NCBI GenBank assembly: GCA_027559495.1
Contig: JAMXSV010000003.1
Location: 3,782,001-3,846,000 of the forward strand
DNA length: 64,000 bases
Direction of reading: 5' to 3'
Source of the DNA: Aurifilum marmelostoma
Taxonomy: Eukaryota; Ascomycota; Sordariomycetes; Diaporthales; Cryphonectriaceae
The notes beneath the pieces are model-generated. The model was not told the DNA's origin. It was given only the letters and a program-made list of their open reading frames with translations, and made no database searches. A program made the translations under genes and the position numbers. Every line of letters starts with the position of its first letter. The first letter of the stretch is position 1. This document shows positions 1 to 11,538 of the stretch, one piece after another.

Positions 1-3000
1 GATCCTTCAGATAGTGTACAATCCTCATTCTGGGGAGAGGTAGGGAGATGGGGTTCGCCGGATCCCTCTGCACATCTCCTGGCAGTGCCATCCAGCCTCG
101 TTTCAGGGCATGCCATCTCCTCCACCCGAGCACGACATTCGCAGGATGGGCCAAGACCGGGACATGAGAGATTCACTTTGGCTTCAGAGGGCCAGCCCAC
201 GTCTGGATCGGATCGAATCTGGTCATGGCCTTGCTTGACAAACTTCCGCTTGACACGCAGGGAAACCAGTGGATCAACAACCCCACAGCGCGCGATGATC
301 CTACGCGGGAAGTCGACTGTACATGAATCGGCATGCACTTAGGACTGCGCTCTGGCCTCGTGGTGACCGCTTGTGCAGACAGGCCTCCAGTTCGTGCCCC
401 ATAAGCTGCTGTGTCCAAGCAGGAGAAATATCACCGTCGCATTCTCGTGGGCATGGTTCACCAGATCCGGCTGCGGATCACCTAATGCACCGCTCTATCT
501 ATGAGACGTGCACAGCAAGATGCCAGAAGGGAAATATCTGTTCGGTTCTGAGGAGGGGGACTATGCACAGATCACATTCCATGTTACAGTGCATCGGCAT
601 GTGGGGAGCAAAGAGGATCGACAACGAGTCTGAACTGGCGTTCTTGCGGCCAAGGACACTGCAGCACTCGTCCTGGCCTATAACAGAGATGCTGGCAAGA
701 TAATTCAAACAGCCGTTGGCCGGGGTCGGACGGATTTCACCCCGAAAATGCATCGGCTCGAACAGCCAGTGCTCACAAACAGGCAATCCGGGATCAAGAC
801 TGCAGACAGGAGTCGAGCCCAGCTTGAATGCGCTGCCCTACGCGCTGGACGTGGCTCAATCCCTTCATTTGGTGCTCGCGACGGCTGCGCAAGGGCGGCA
901 TGCGCTCAGAGGTACCGTGCTGTAGTGGGTCCAGGCTGCAGTGAAGTGTTGTTAAGAGGTAGAGCCCAGAGAGAACACCATCGCCAGCATCAAACGAACA
1001 GGCGGCATCGTGATCAGCGCCCGGTTCGGTTCGTTTGGCAGTCTCGGGTCAAGCACCGTTTCACCTGCAGAGCTTCCCGGACCGGCTCTCCTGTTCAGGC
1101 TACAGTTACCAACGGGTATGCAGAGGGCCGAGTGGGCGTGTGGTTCTGCTCACGCACGAGGCTGGGTGTATGCAGACTGATCAGACGGAACCTGTTTCGA
1201 ACCTAAAACGTGAACGTTGCGCTAGTCAGGCGTGTCAACCTAGCCATGTTCAACGGTCCTATCGTACATAGTCCCGCTTCTACGACAACTTTTACTCCAT
1301 CCAGTTCAAACCTTTGCGGTCCTCTGCATTGTCATGTTCTTAGAGGGGAAAACATTTCAGGTTCGGCATTTCCGAACCTGAAGTTTAGAACAGACAGGGC
1401 TTCCCCTCTGTCCAGGACCCTTACATTGAACCTACAATGGCAAGTACATTCCCATTCCAACGAGTTTATTTGGCTCGAAATTGGATAAGCACTGATCGAA
1501 CAGCCCATTTCGTCTGGGATCTCACGTATCTTCATCATCATCACGATCCCAGGGGAACCCGCTGACAACTCTCTAGGTGACACTGCTTCCATACAGCACT
1601 GGGCTTCCGATCTGAGCCACGTGGGATTCTTGGCCTCTCTTTCAAAATGATGCAAGACCTCATGTGTAAAAACATAGACCCCGAGGCATTAGCCCATGCC
1701 AGAGATACTGAAATGGATGGTTTGGTGAGATCGGCAGCTTTCATCCTCGGACATGACCTCTACGAGACTGGTTCGAGGACTAGACTCACACTCCTCGGCA
1801 ATTCAAGCTGTCAAAGGCGCCAGCGTGCTGCATCTTACGGTTAAGGCCTTGGTATGTTGATGAGCTGCGATGGCTAGTCCAAGAACGGTCGGACATGCGC
1901 TCTCAGAAGTGGAAACAATGGTGGGAATAAGAATGAGGTTGGCCATAAAACGCTACGGGATGCTTGGACATCTGCCGAGGGTTTAGGGCTTTAAGCATAT
2001 CTGCCATGATAAGATGCATGTGACTGACGAATTGGCTGTCGGGCCTCAGACCGGCATCTACCAGGGACAGCGAGGACAACGACGAGGTCATTGCGCAGCC
2101 TGAGATCCGTGGAACGCTTGAGTGGTAGGCTTCCAAGTCTGCATGCTGTACAGAGCGGCTCTCCGCGACATCCAATCAACAGGGTGACCCAGCAAAAAAT
2201 GCGGAGCTTTGTGCATACGACCAGTCACAAACGCGGTCAGAATGAATGGCATCACAAGCACTCTTTGGTGCAGAGCTGCAGAGCAGGTCCTGGACCACGC
2301 CTGGGCCAGCTCTCACAACGCCGTGGGGGCAGTCCGATAATTGTTACGCCATCGATCGGATCTGTGCACTGTACTTTACCAAGGTAGTTTCGCACCCTGC
2401 GACCTTCACGTGCGTGAGCGGAGTTATTGGCTTTGCAAAAACATTCGTACCTCATCCGTACCAACTCGCGGTACTGTCATGTACAAGCCACTCACGGCCC
2501 ATCTGGAGGCAATAATCCCCCCAGTACAGTGTTTGAAGCTAATCAAGAAGTCACAATGGCGTTGCTGAATCATACCGTACATAGCATGACGAAGGGTTCG
2601 CCTCCAGGGTCCACGCAACTAATTCTAGCGGATTGTCAAGGCCAGTGGCGCTGGACGCATTTCTCCTTCAGCTTTTGCTTCCTCTTCCCTCTCTTGCTCT
2701 TTAGCACCCTCGCCACCCGCTTGTTGCTGCTCATTATTTGCTTTCTCTACCCCACATCTTCTCTTTGTTCCTCTTGTCTACGGGTTTTTTTCGAGGGTCT
2801 AGCGAAGCGGTCAGAGCGCTCCTCTGGAGACATCGTATACCAATCTAGGTATTCCTCCGTTGGCCCATTGGGTGCCCCGAGAGTTTCAGTGGAGCTATAA
2901 TTCAAAGTACAGGACTTTCTCGATTCCAACAAAGCCGCTGCGTGAGGCGATATTCTTCGCTGGGACTACTGCAGTGCCATGACGCCGTGGTCTGCTCCAT

Positions 3001-4263
3001 TTTTGCTACCATCAAAGAACACCATGCAGAAAAACCAGAAAGGCACGAAGGTCTAATGGCCGGACATGGCATTTCCCGTGCGCGGAGCAGGGTATTAGTC
3101 GCCGCGGGTGATCGCCCATGCTGCGCCTTGACGAAACGCTAGCTATATAGTATTATAGTCCAGGCCAACCATTCCAATTAGTGGCAAGGGCTGAGTTTGG
3201 GCTTTCGTGATTAATACGGGGGGGAACCTGCACTGTCTGGGGTTCAAGGTCGGCGGGCTCGTCGATAACTTCATTTGGACACAGACTAGTATGACTATAG
3301 AAACTTTGCAAGCTCTCTAATTAAACAATCGCTAGAGCCTTCTTCTTGTTGGCTCTACCTCACACCTTTCACAATCGAGGATTATGTGTATGGTCAAGGT
3401 TTTGGGCCTTTTGCTGATGATCAGAAGCACAAGACACTATTGTTGTGCTTTGATGTCATACCTGTCATGATAGGTCTATCGAACACCTGATCAGTTTGTC
3501 TTCTTGGAAAGTGGTCCAGGATGCACATCCGGCTTCGGTCATGCGCTCGGCCCCTTCTGCAAAAGTGTCGGTGGCAGATGCCAACGTGCTCGAGCGAGCA
3601 TATACAGTCTCTCGGCAGACATCAGCACCGTTCAATGCATAAAATGTCACAACAATCTCGGCTTCAGACTACGGCCTGCCAGCAGCATCACATCACATGG
3701 CATGAAAGGGGCCCAACCAGTCTAGGCAATTCAAGTACGCGGCTTTGGCTTGATCGCCGACTCTTATCAGTGACAAGTGCTGCGTTTCGTCTGGTCACCA
3801 TTCTGTCTCGTTTCTGGTTGGACCTCTGCTGGTCACAGCCGTTGCGATTTGGCGGATCAAAGGTCCTCTTTCCAGGTATGTGCGCCGGGTTCTAGGTTTC
3901 ACCGTCGGTCAATCCCGGATTTTCGTTGCCTTGGGTAGGGCTTATTACTTGCATGGGTTCTCGGGGGAGGAATGTGCATGGGGTGGGGTTTACATCATTG
4001 TCTGATGCTATTGTGTATCCTGTCCGGTGATGAGGTTGATGACAAGTACATGTCACTCTTTGTCCGCATGTCAAGAATACATTACTTTTGCTCTTATTAC
4101 GTTCAGCAAAGGGAACGTTGCATGGCGTTAAGGGCGTGAGCCGTCAATCGTTTACTAATTGGGCCTGCGGAATCGAGATTTGAGGAGGCAGTTGCATGTA
4201 CTTGTGCCTTGTTAAATACATCGGGTGAAGAAAAATGCATCACTTCTTTGTCATCTTTCTCCT
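1..4263. other. Gene-free left arm (no recognisable gene)
   Basis: Both strands carry only short frames (up to about 157 codons) with no recognisable domain and no chain of frames that can be joined at good splice sites. Base composition is close to balanced with no long simple repeat, so this is not an obvious AT-rich RIP relic. It may be long intergenic sequence, non-coding transcription units, or very old decayed sequence. Its right end is the 3' flank of the flavoenzyme gene that ends at 4264. Confidence 0.5.
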
Positions 4264-6359
4264 TCAAGTCGCAGTCCCGTGGTGACGGCTATGGGTTGTT
4301 GGCTCCATCTCCCTGAATCTCTTGGGCCATATGCCCATTTTCCCGGGTGACAACACGCCGTTCGGGTCAACTGAGTCCTAAAAACTGTTTTTAGAACCTT
4401 GAGCTACAATGAAAGGCTTTCAGTAATTAGTACTTACCTTGATGGTCTCAACGAATCTGCGGTACGCGTGATTATTGAAGTCGAAAAGCTCGGCAGTTTG
4501 ATCTAGATGTTATCGGATCATTGGTGATCAGTAGCAGCTCCAGCAAGTCTATCAATAGAGAAGAAGACTCACCCATATGATTGATATGGGACCGATACTT
4601 TGCGAAGCCCATCTTCTTCCCTGCCTCAAAAAGCCCATTGTAGGTGCTGTCAACGGCCTTGCGCTGCTGAGCATCCTTTTTGTCGAAGCAGAGCATGCAA
4701 ACAAAGACGGCGTGTCTCTGGGACATGAAGAAATCGCACAACAGATCCAGACCCTGCGACTCATACACCTTGCGAGCGGCAGTCACCCACTCTCTCATCG
4801 TCTTGCCGTCCAGCGGGACGATGGCTGAGTACGCGCCATGAGCTCCAACACCGCCGCCTTCTTTCGGGTTGTAGTAACTGACCATGGGAATCGAAAACAT
4901 ACTCGGCACGCCCACAAACATGCCGCCGTACGGCTGTGGAACTTTCAGCGCCTCCAGCAGCCCGCCGTTCTCGTTCTCGTCTCCAGAGAATAGTACGTTG
5001 CGCAGCCGGCCTCTTGGCGCCTCTTTGCCTACCACGCGCTGGACCTCGTCGTACTGTGCCTGTAGGATGTTTTTGGGTCCGTACAATCCCCACTTGACAC
5101 TCCAAAATCCTACATCCAGCTGCTTCTGCATCTCCTTGAGCCGCCACTCCGGGATCGGCCCCTCCTTGTCCCAATAGGTGTGGCGCGGAGCCATGAGAGA
5201 GGACCACTCGATGAGGCTGAAGACATAGACGACAGTAGGCAAGATACCACTGCGGCGCAAAGACCCAAACACATCGGTGATGGTCTCAATGTCGTCAAAC
5301 TCGGGCATGTCGAACGTGCAGGACATGTAGGCCTGGGGCTGCGGCGTCATGTGGATGCCAAGCTTGGTGACGATTCCGAGGTTGCTCTGGAGGAACAGCC
5401 CGTCGATGGTCGGGCCATAGGAGAGGTGGGTGAGATGAGCCGAGGGCGACGTCGACATGGCGAACTGGCCTGTTCGAACAATGTCACCGTTGGCCAGGAC
5501 GACCTCGAGCCCGGCCATGTTCTCGTGGTGAATGCCAGAGGGTACGAAGCCCATTCCACGGTCCAGAGTCTAGAAATGGGTGATTAGCCATTGTTACGCT
5601 TCTTCTTTCACACCTTTTACTCGAGACTTCAAGCATTGACTTACGTTCCCGACGACACTTCCCCATCCGAGGGAGGCGGTGCTGGGCCAGACCTTGAGCT
5701 TGTTCTTTGCGCAGTGTGCGTAGAGGTCGCCAAATGTGACCCCAGGCTCCACGACGGCGTAGGCGAATTTCTCGTTGACCTCGATGATTTTGCTCATGCG
5801 GTGCAGATCCATAATGATGGACCCTTTGACAATAGGCGCAGGTCCACCGTAGCTGGATAGAGGCTCAGTTATATCTTGTGCAACCAAGAGGGGATATCTG
5901 CGTAGCAGCAAACAATTGCTTACCCAAGATTCTTGCCGCGCGAGATGGTCCACACTGGGATTTTGAACTCATTGACAACCTTCAGAGCTGCCTGCAACTC
6001 TTCGACCGAAGCCGGGCTAGTAGAAGGTTGAGTATGTGTTCTGAAATCCTCCAAAGGGACAAAACATTGCAGGTTTTTGACTGTGCAACTCACCATACAG
6101 CAGCACCTGGAAGATTCCTCTCATATCCACCTTCCGGTATCTCATACGGGTCGACATACTCCTTCAGCTTGTCTCCCTTCAACACGGCATCCTCACCGAT
6201 TGCTTTTGCGATTTGCCCGAGTGCCTCGTCGAAGTCCTCCCTAGATATGCCTGGAGGCAGGACAACCGGAACGCCCTCTACTACAGGCTGGCTGAAGGTA
6301 TCATCGTGCGCGGCCTGATAGACCGGGTCAGCGTATCTGGGCTCTTGGTCTGCACCCAT
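4264..6359 (-). CDS. Vanillyl-alcohol oxidase family FAD-linked oxidoreductase (6 exons)
   Basis: FAD-dependent oxidation of para-substituted phenols is the family reaction (vanillyl-alcohol oxidase, eugenol oxidase, 4-cresol dehydrogenase). Exons read 6359-6094, 6016-5924, 5852-5645, 5569-4573, 4502-4438 and 4377-4264, giving 580 aa; family members are about 560 aa. The FAD_binding_4 domain covers roughly residues 85-270, including the loop SRGKNLGYGG (114-123) and GSVVGNTLDRG (184-194). The C-terminal cap domain follows and ends with the conserved DPNGVLSPGK block. Judged against Penicillium VAO from memory, Y121, Y514 and R515 match the phenolate-binding trio, and H433 (in GVGAHG) matches the histidine that carries covalent FAD. 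The catalytic Asp170 position is Ser180. There is no signal peptide, so the enzyme is probably cytosolic or peroxisomal. The start at 6359 is the first ATG of the open frame; an upstream coding exon cannot be excluded. Substrate is unknown. Confidence 0.9.
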
Positions 6360-7241
6360 CCTGACAATGACAGAAATGATGTTGTCAAGGTTCACGAAGA
6401 TCCTCTTGGGAGGCTCTGATGTCCGAGACTTCAATTCAGGACTTCAATTCCAGATTTAGATTTCTCAAAAGACATTGCTTTGAGGGGTCAGTCTCCCACT
6501 ACATATGTCGGTGCGGCCAAAAGAGGTCCCGCGCCATCGGTTAGTCTTCACCGGGCAATGAAGGTAGCAGGTAGTGAACCCTCTAGCCAAGATATGCATT
6601 TCTCCAACCATGACGGCACTGGAGATCGCGGTTTGAGGATGGAGGGGTCAGACACCATTACCAGAATCTGGACTCTAAATTGAGGATAAAAGTATTTGAG
6701 TTTGATACTAGTGTGCGTAATCAATCAGGAGCGTGACTGGGACAAAGGGATGATGCCCTTTTCCTGTGTTGCAAGAGTCAGAGGACAAATCAGTACGGTG
6801 CGTCGGAAACTCGAGCAGTCCGTCTCTTCAGACGAGCATTATTCATTACTGAATCATATTGTGGAGTTCTCAGGGACATAAGCTTTCGCTGGACCCCCAA
6901 AAATGATTGTATCACGCGTCGAGACATGCCAATTTGTACCATAACAGTGGAAACGGGACGGAGTCCCCCGCAGTCTCCGCAACCATCATGCAGGATCACA
7001 GAGCTGAATTGAGAAGGAGGATCATCCAGAATGACCTGCACGGCAGATCAAAATGAGGGGGTAAGCCAAGGATTCGGAGTATAAAATAAATCCGACGTGC
7101 TATTCTACTTCTGTAGTGACAGTTCAGCCAACGACGGCTTATGAGGGTACGAAGAACATCTCCGCGAACATCAGGCATTGCCGCTATCGTCTGTAATTAT
7201 ATTGACACTTATTGGAACGAGATTTCAACGCTCAAAAAGCA
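6360..7241. promoter_or_regulatory. Shared divergent promoter of the two flavoenzyme genes
   Basis: This 882-bp stretch separates two start codons that face away from each other, so it must contain both promoters. No open frame in it looks coding. Shared intergenic DNA between an aromatic oxidase and an aromatic hydroxylase suggests co-regulation, which is inference. No operator could be assigned with confidence. An 11-bp direct repeat, GAATTGAAGTC on the minus strand, lies at about 6425-6450 just upstream of the oxidase start. Confidence 0.5.
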
Positions 7242-8862
7242 ATGTCTGACATGCCTGACAAAAGCTTCAAGGTGATCATTGTGGGTGCCGGGCCCGCAGG
7301 GCTCATCATAGCTCTGCTGCTGGCCCAGAAAGGCATCCGGTCGACCGTCCTGGAAAGGTCTGATGATATAGACCACAACCCGAGAGCCAGCTTCTACAGC
7401 ACACCGACCATCTACGAGCTCAGGCGAGCTGGGCTGATGGAGGATATCATGAAGAAGGCCTTCGTCCCGGACGGTGTTGCCTGGCGCATCATGGGCGAAC
7501 CATTTGAAGAGGTCTGCCGCGTCAAATCAGAGAACCCTCCGGGAGCCGAGACTATAATCTCGTTGCCGCTGGACGAGCTGCTGCCTTTGATTGCGGATCA
7601 TCTATCTCGGTATCCATCGTCTAGTGAGATTCTGTTCAAGCACAAGGTTGTGTCTATTGGCCAGGATTCTGGCAAGGCGTGGGTCAATGTGCAGACCCCG
7701 GAGGGGGAGAAGCAGCTCGAGGCGGATTATGTCGTGGGCTGTGACGGAGCGAACAGCAAGATCCGGCGAGAACTTTTTGGCAGCAACTTCCCTGGGTTTA
7801 CGTGGGACAAGCAGATTGTTGCGACGAATGTAAGTGGGTCAACTCGTGGATATACTAGATTTTGTCTTAAGGGTGGTCAGGTGTATTATCCCAAGTTCAA
7901 AGAATTCAACTGGACGTCCTCAACCTTCCAGATCCACCCGGAACATTTCCCAAGTGAGTCAAAGAACACTCTCCTCAGCTTTCCCCCGCCGCTTCCCTTT
8001 TCAACTATCTTTCTTCTTCTCTCTTGTCCGCCTCACAATCAAATTTACTACACATTACAGGAGACGCCTCGAGACTGACATGCATACACCCACAAAGTGA
8101 TCGCTCAGCTCTCCAATGATGGCTTGCTGCGCATCACATACGGCGAAGACGGCAGCCTGACAAAAGAGCAAATGCGGGAGCGTCAGCCTTGGAAATACAA
8201 GCTCTTTGTTCCTGGAGCTCCCGACCCCGAAGACTACAAGCTTGTGAATTTCAGCCCGTACAAGATCCACCAGCGCTGCGCAGAGAGCCTGAGAAAAGGT
8301 CGGTTCCTCCTGGCAGCCGACGCTGCACATGTGTGCAATCCTTTGTAAGTCGGCCTGTTCCGCAACCTTGTCCACCACCCAAACGTTCAACCCCCCCCCC
8401 CCCGGACACGGCAGCAGAACTTTAACCTTGAGGTAAAACCTTAGTGGTGGGATGGGGCTTACCGGCGGGTTGGTCGACGCCGGCAACCTTTTCGACTGCC
8501 TGTACGGCATTGCAACTGGCCAAGCAGACGATAGCATTCTGGATAAGTATTCCGATATCCGAATCCAAAAGTACAAGGAGATCATCGACCCCATCTCTAG
8601 CTCGAATATTCGGCGCTTGTGGGATTCGAGTCCGGAAGCCATCAAGGCCGACCCTTTTTTCCAGGCTGTCGAACGCTCTAAGAGAGACAAAGAGTTCCAA
8701 CAGCAGATGAAAGAGGTGAGTATTGGAATCTATCTCTCTCTATGTAAAGCAGATATACATGAAGGCTCTTGAGAATTCCTAACTCGATTTTAGGGCATAA
8801 ATGCTGTGATGCATGACTTCACACAATACTACAAGCCTGCGCAATCTGGACAAGATAACTAG
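7242..8862 (+). CDS. FAD-dependent aromatic monooxygenase (PHBH/UbiH family, 5 exons)
   Basis: Predicted NAD(P)H-dependent flavin hydroxylase of phenolic compounds (FAD_binding_3). Exons are 7242-7829, 7881-7953, 8098-8344, 8445-8715 and 8794-8862, giving 415 aa, a normal length for single-component PHBH-like enzymes. Motifs seen: the dinucleotide fold VIIVGAGPAG near residues 9-18, the DG motif VVGCDGANSKIRR near 165-177, and the second FAD motif AADAAHVCNPFGGMGL, rebuilt across the third intron. The usual GD of that motif is AD here. The second intron has an internal CAG that would give a poor reading frame; the acceptor at 8097 restores PMIAQLSNDGL, which fits the family. A 13-C run lies in intron 3. 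The open frame also has an upstream TTG, but the ATG at 7242 is preferred. It is divergent from the VAO-type gene, consistent with a joint role in phenol catabolism. Confidence 0.85.
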
Positions 8863-9621
8863 AAGAGCGGCAAATTAGCACATAGACGCAACGCTATTCT
8901 TCGAAGCTTTGAGCATTTGTCTATGCATGTGGACAATGAAAATATAGTAAATTCGTTCCACACAATACTTGAGTGCAAAGTAACCCTACCTGTATAAATG
9001 TCAACAAGCTGTATTGCAACGATTTTATGGTCCAGCACAATTATCCAAGCCTGATACAAGAGGCGAGCGCAGAAATCTAGAATGCTGAATTGTCTCCAAG
9101 CATGATGGGAGACAGCCCAAATGTCTGCATTGGTACCCTAAGCTTTTGCCCACGCCCATTTGAGGCAGCCTTGGCTTGTAACTGGCGTTAGGTGCAGACC
9201 CTTTCAGTAGTTTGTCTATTGTTCAGACCCAGAAGACGGGTTCATTGTTAGCACACTGGACTTGTTGTTGCAAGCACTTGAGTCTTCTTGCAAAATTATC
9301 CTATTGTTCGGTACCAGAAAGAAATTCTATTGACAAAAACAATAGCATTCGATCTTAACGATTGCCATGTTACAAGATCCTTTGTTGCTTGATTGTACAG
9401 ATGTAGTTGTCCTAACGTCTCATCCTCACATATAAATGTCATCATCGCCCTATGCTTTCGTCCTGCTTGACTCCCACCTCCTCATCAACCTCAGCACACC
9501 AGCACGCAGCACTCTAGACTCAACCGTCAAAGGCCGAAGGCTCAGTTCATCTCCCAGACGAAGACGACAACTTCTGTGCACAGTAAGTAAAGTCATCCTT
9601 CCACCAGACCCGCGGCCCGAG
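8863..9621. other. Intergenic region
   Basis: No coding frame is recognised. A TATA-like CATATAAATG at about 9428-9437 precedes the small membrane-peptide frame and could belong to its promoter. The stretch 9236-9360 holds several ATTGTT/ACAATAG-like short repeats of no clear meaning. Confidence 0.4.
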
Positions 9622-9759
9622 ATGTCTCCTTCTTTTGATGCTACTACCTTTACTGTGGGTGCCATTCTCTTCATTGGCTGGCACATGGCTCTTTTCAAGC
9701 TCTGCCTTGACTGTCGTGCCACGATGTCGATCCCCCGCAAGAAGCGCCACATTGAGTAA
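9622..9759 (+). CDS. Possible 45-aa single-pass membrane peptide
   Basis: Short frame starting at ATG 9622 and ending at TAA 9759. It encodes a hydrophobic segment (about residues 10-32, FTVGAILFIGWHMALFKLC) followed by a basic tail ending RKKRHIE. The same frame stays open upstream to 9436, but that part is Ser/Arg-rich and looks like leader sequence. A TATA-like box lies about 190 bp upstream, with pyrimidine-rich DNA between. I do not recognise the protein. It could be a genuine tiny inner-membrane or secretory-pathway peptide, or a chance frame. Confidence 0.3.
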   Translation: MSPSFDATTFTVGAILFIGWHMALFKLCLDCRATMSIPRKKRHIE

Positions 9760-10124
9760 GGCCCTGCTGGGAAGGAGAGAGAAGCCACCGAGCCCCCTCT
9801 CGGACCACATTGGGTGAAGCTGGCTTGAGCGAGCTTTGAGGATCTAAGTTGAGCTTAGTGAACTGTCTAGTCTGCTGCTCAGAGGAGGAAAGGTTGATCA
9901 GGTTGCACGATATTGACTATCAAGGTGTCATATGCAGAGACTTAGGTAAGTGTTAAACATATCATATTGGATAATCATCAAAATCGACTTGGAAACTACT
10001 GGTGAGGTGATATATGTGAGTGAGATGAAACGTAAAAGCCATCCTGATCGTGACGACGAGGTCTTCAAGATAACACCTTTTGTATAATTAATATATAAAC
10101 AAACGCTAATACGCAAAACAAATG
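9760..10124. other. Intergenic region
   Basis: Nothing coding is seen. The AT-rich stretch at 10080-10110 (TATAATTAATATATAAAC) is probably the 3' end region of the minus-strand fucosyltransferase-like gene. Confidence 0.4.
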
Positions 10125-11538
10125 CTATGGCCATATGGCATATTTAAACCCATCCACACGTGGATAATCCGCCTCCATTCCCATGATGACACTGTACTCA
10201 TCCCGCAACAGGTCCGAGCCCTCGTTCTCATAGCCCGCGTACCGGCTGAGCTCGTGCCTCCGCAGGGCCACGTTCCACGAGAAGCTCGAGTGCGCGACGC
10301 CCATGAAGGCGCTCGCCTTGAACATGATCAAAAAGTCCACCAGGGCCTGCTGGTCAAAGGTCATGCCCTCGAGCCGGCGCAGGTCGGCCCCCTGGAGCAG
10401 GTCGTATTTGGTCACCACCGTCACCGTGTCGTTGGTAGCAGTAGTAGCACCACTCCGTCCCACTGACGACGGCCCTCGCATGGCCCCAGCCCGCCAGCGG
10501 CGCAGGCCCTCGGCAAACAAGTCCACCACGGTCTGATTCCCACATGCGACATAAACCACGCCCAGCCCCGTGCGGTCCAGGTACCGGAAGTGCTCGGCAA
10601 ACTGGTCCCTCATGCGCGAGAAGCGCCACTCGTCCGGGTTCCACGCCCACACGGCGTCCTCCTCCAGCCGCAGGTGGGCGCCAAAGTAAGCGCCGGGGTT
10701 GATGGCGCTGGCCGGGTCAATGGTGGGCGCGTGGCGCCGCTGGAGCTCGTACAGGACCTTGGCGGCCAGTGCGCGCGTGTCGTTCCGGAAGGAGAGGATC
10801 TTGCCGAACTCGTGTGCGGCGGCGTCGCCGTCGTCGCGCACGGGGTATTCGAGGTAGGACTGCTGCATCTTGATGTGGACGGGCGCGTCGGGGCGGACTG
10901 ATACATTCTGCTGGCTTAGCCACTCGTCGAAGTTGTGTCGCCATTCTCTCGGGTGCTGCAGGCCCTCGCGGGGGTGGTCCGGCTCGAACTGGTCCCCGAG
11001 CAAGGATAGAGGCTCCGTGGCCCTCTGCTCGTAGAAGGGAAACTCCTCTGCGCGGTCGTAGATGCGCATGCCTGGGCATCCTTCAGTCAGGTGTGTGATG
11101 AAGGCTTGTCGGTCCATCAGGTACTCGATGGGGACCTCATTGGGACCAGAAATGTCGGACAGGTCACTGGCGTTGCGCAGGGCCATGGAGGGGACCACAA
11201 CTGCGCCTCCGCCGTGGATGGCGTACCGCACGCATTTCAGGATCTGGTTGCGCAGCATGCCGATGCCGCCGTGCTGGCCCTCGCAGGTGAACAGCAGGCC
11301 AGGCTGGAATGTGGTGCGGGCGCACATGTCTCGTATAGGCTCGTAGTCGATTGGGGTGGGAAACTCGACCTCGATGGCCTGCTGGACGAAGGCCCGTTCT
11401 GCATCTTGTTGGCTGGACGGATCCTGCCCGTATATCAGTGCTTCGATCTTATCGTGGACGTCGAAGCCAAATCCCCAGATGAGGACGAGAGAGGCGGCCA
11501 GGGAGGATCACCACCCATGGGCGGGTTTCGTATAGCAT
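10125..11538 (-). CDS. GDP-fucose O-fucosyltransferase-like type II membrane protein, apparent frameshift near the N terminus
   Basis: The long frame from about 11501 to 10125 encodes a luminal glycosyltransferase-like domain. Near its start is the block CEGQHGGIGMLRNQILKCVR, a GGxGNxR-type nucleotide-sugar loop. YFGAHLRLEEDA follows in the middle, and FLIMFKASAFMGVAHSSFSW lies near the C terminus. These are typical of fungal O-fucosyltransferase/alternative-glycosyltransferase-like proteins. A natural start, ATG at 11538 (MLYETRPWVVIL), is in a different frame. Skipping one base at about 11502 would join it to LAASLVLIWGFGF and create a perfect signal anchor and a 470-aa protein. As written, the gene is broken after codon 12. 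Alternatives are a sequencing error, a real inactivating indel, or initiation at Met 11327, which would lack the anchor. The donor is probably GDP-fucose by family; the acceptor is unknown. Confidence 0.7.

Noticed and set aside
2790..2890. A tRNA-like stretch with a perfect A-box (TAGCGAAGCGG at 2800-2810).
   Set aside because: No B-box of the GGTTCGANTCC type lies at the right distance (nearest is GGTATTCCTCC) and no 7-bp acceptor stem can be closed. At most a decayed tRNA or SINE remnant.
2427..2900. A 157-codon frame with a strongly hydrophobic Phe/Leu segment.
   Set aside because: The hydrophobic part comes from a pyrimidine-rich tract; there is no proper start context, conserved domain or flanking splice structure.
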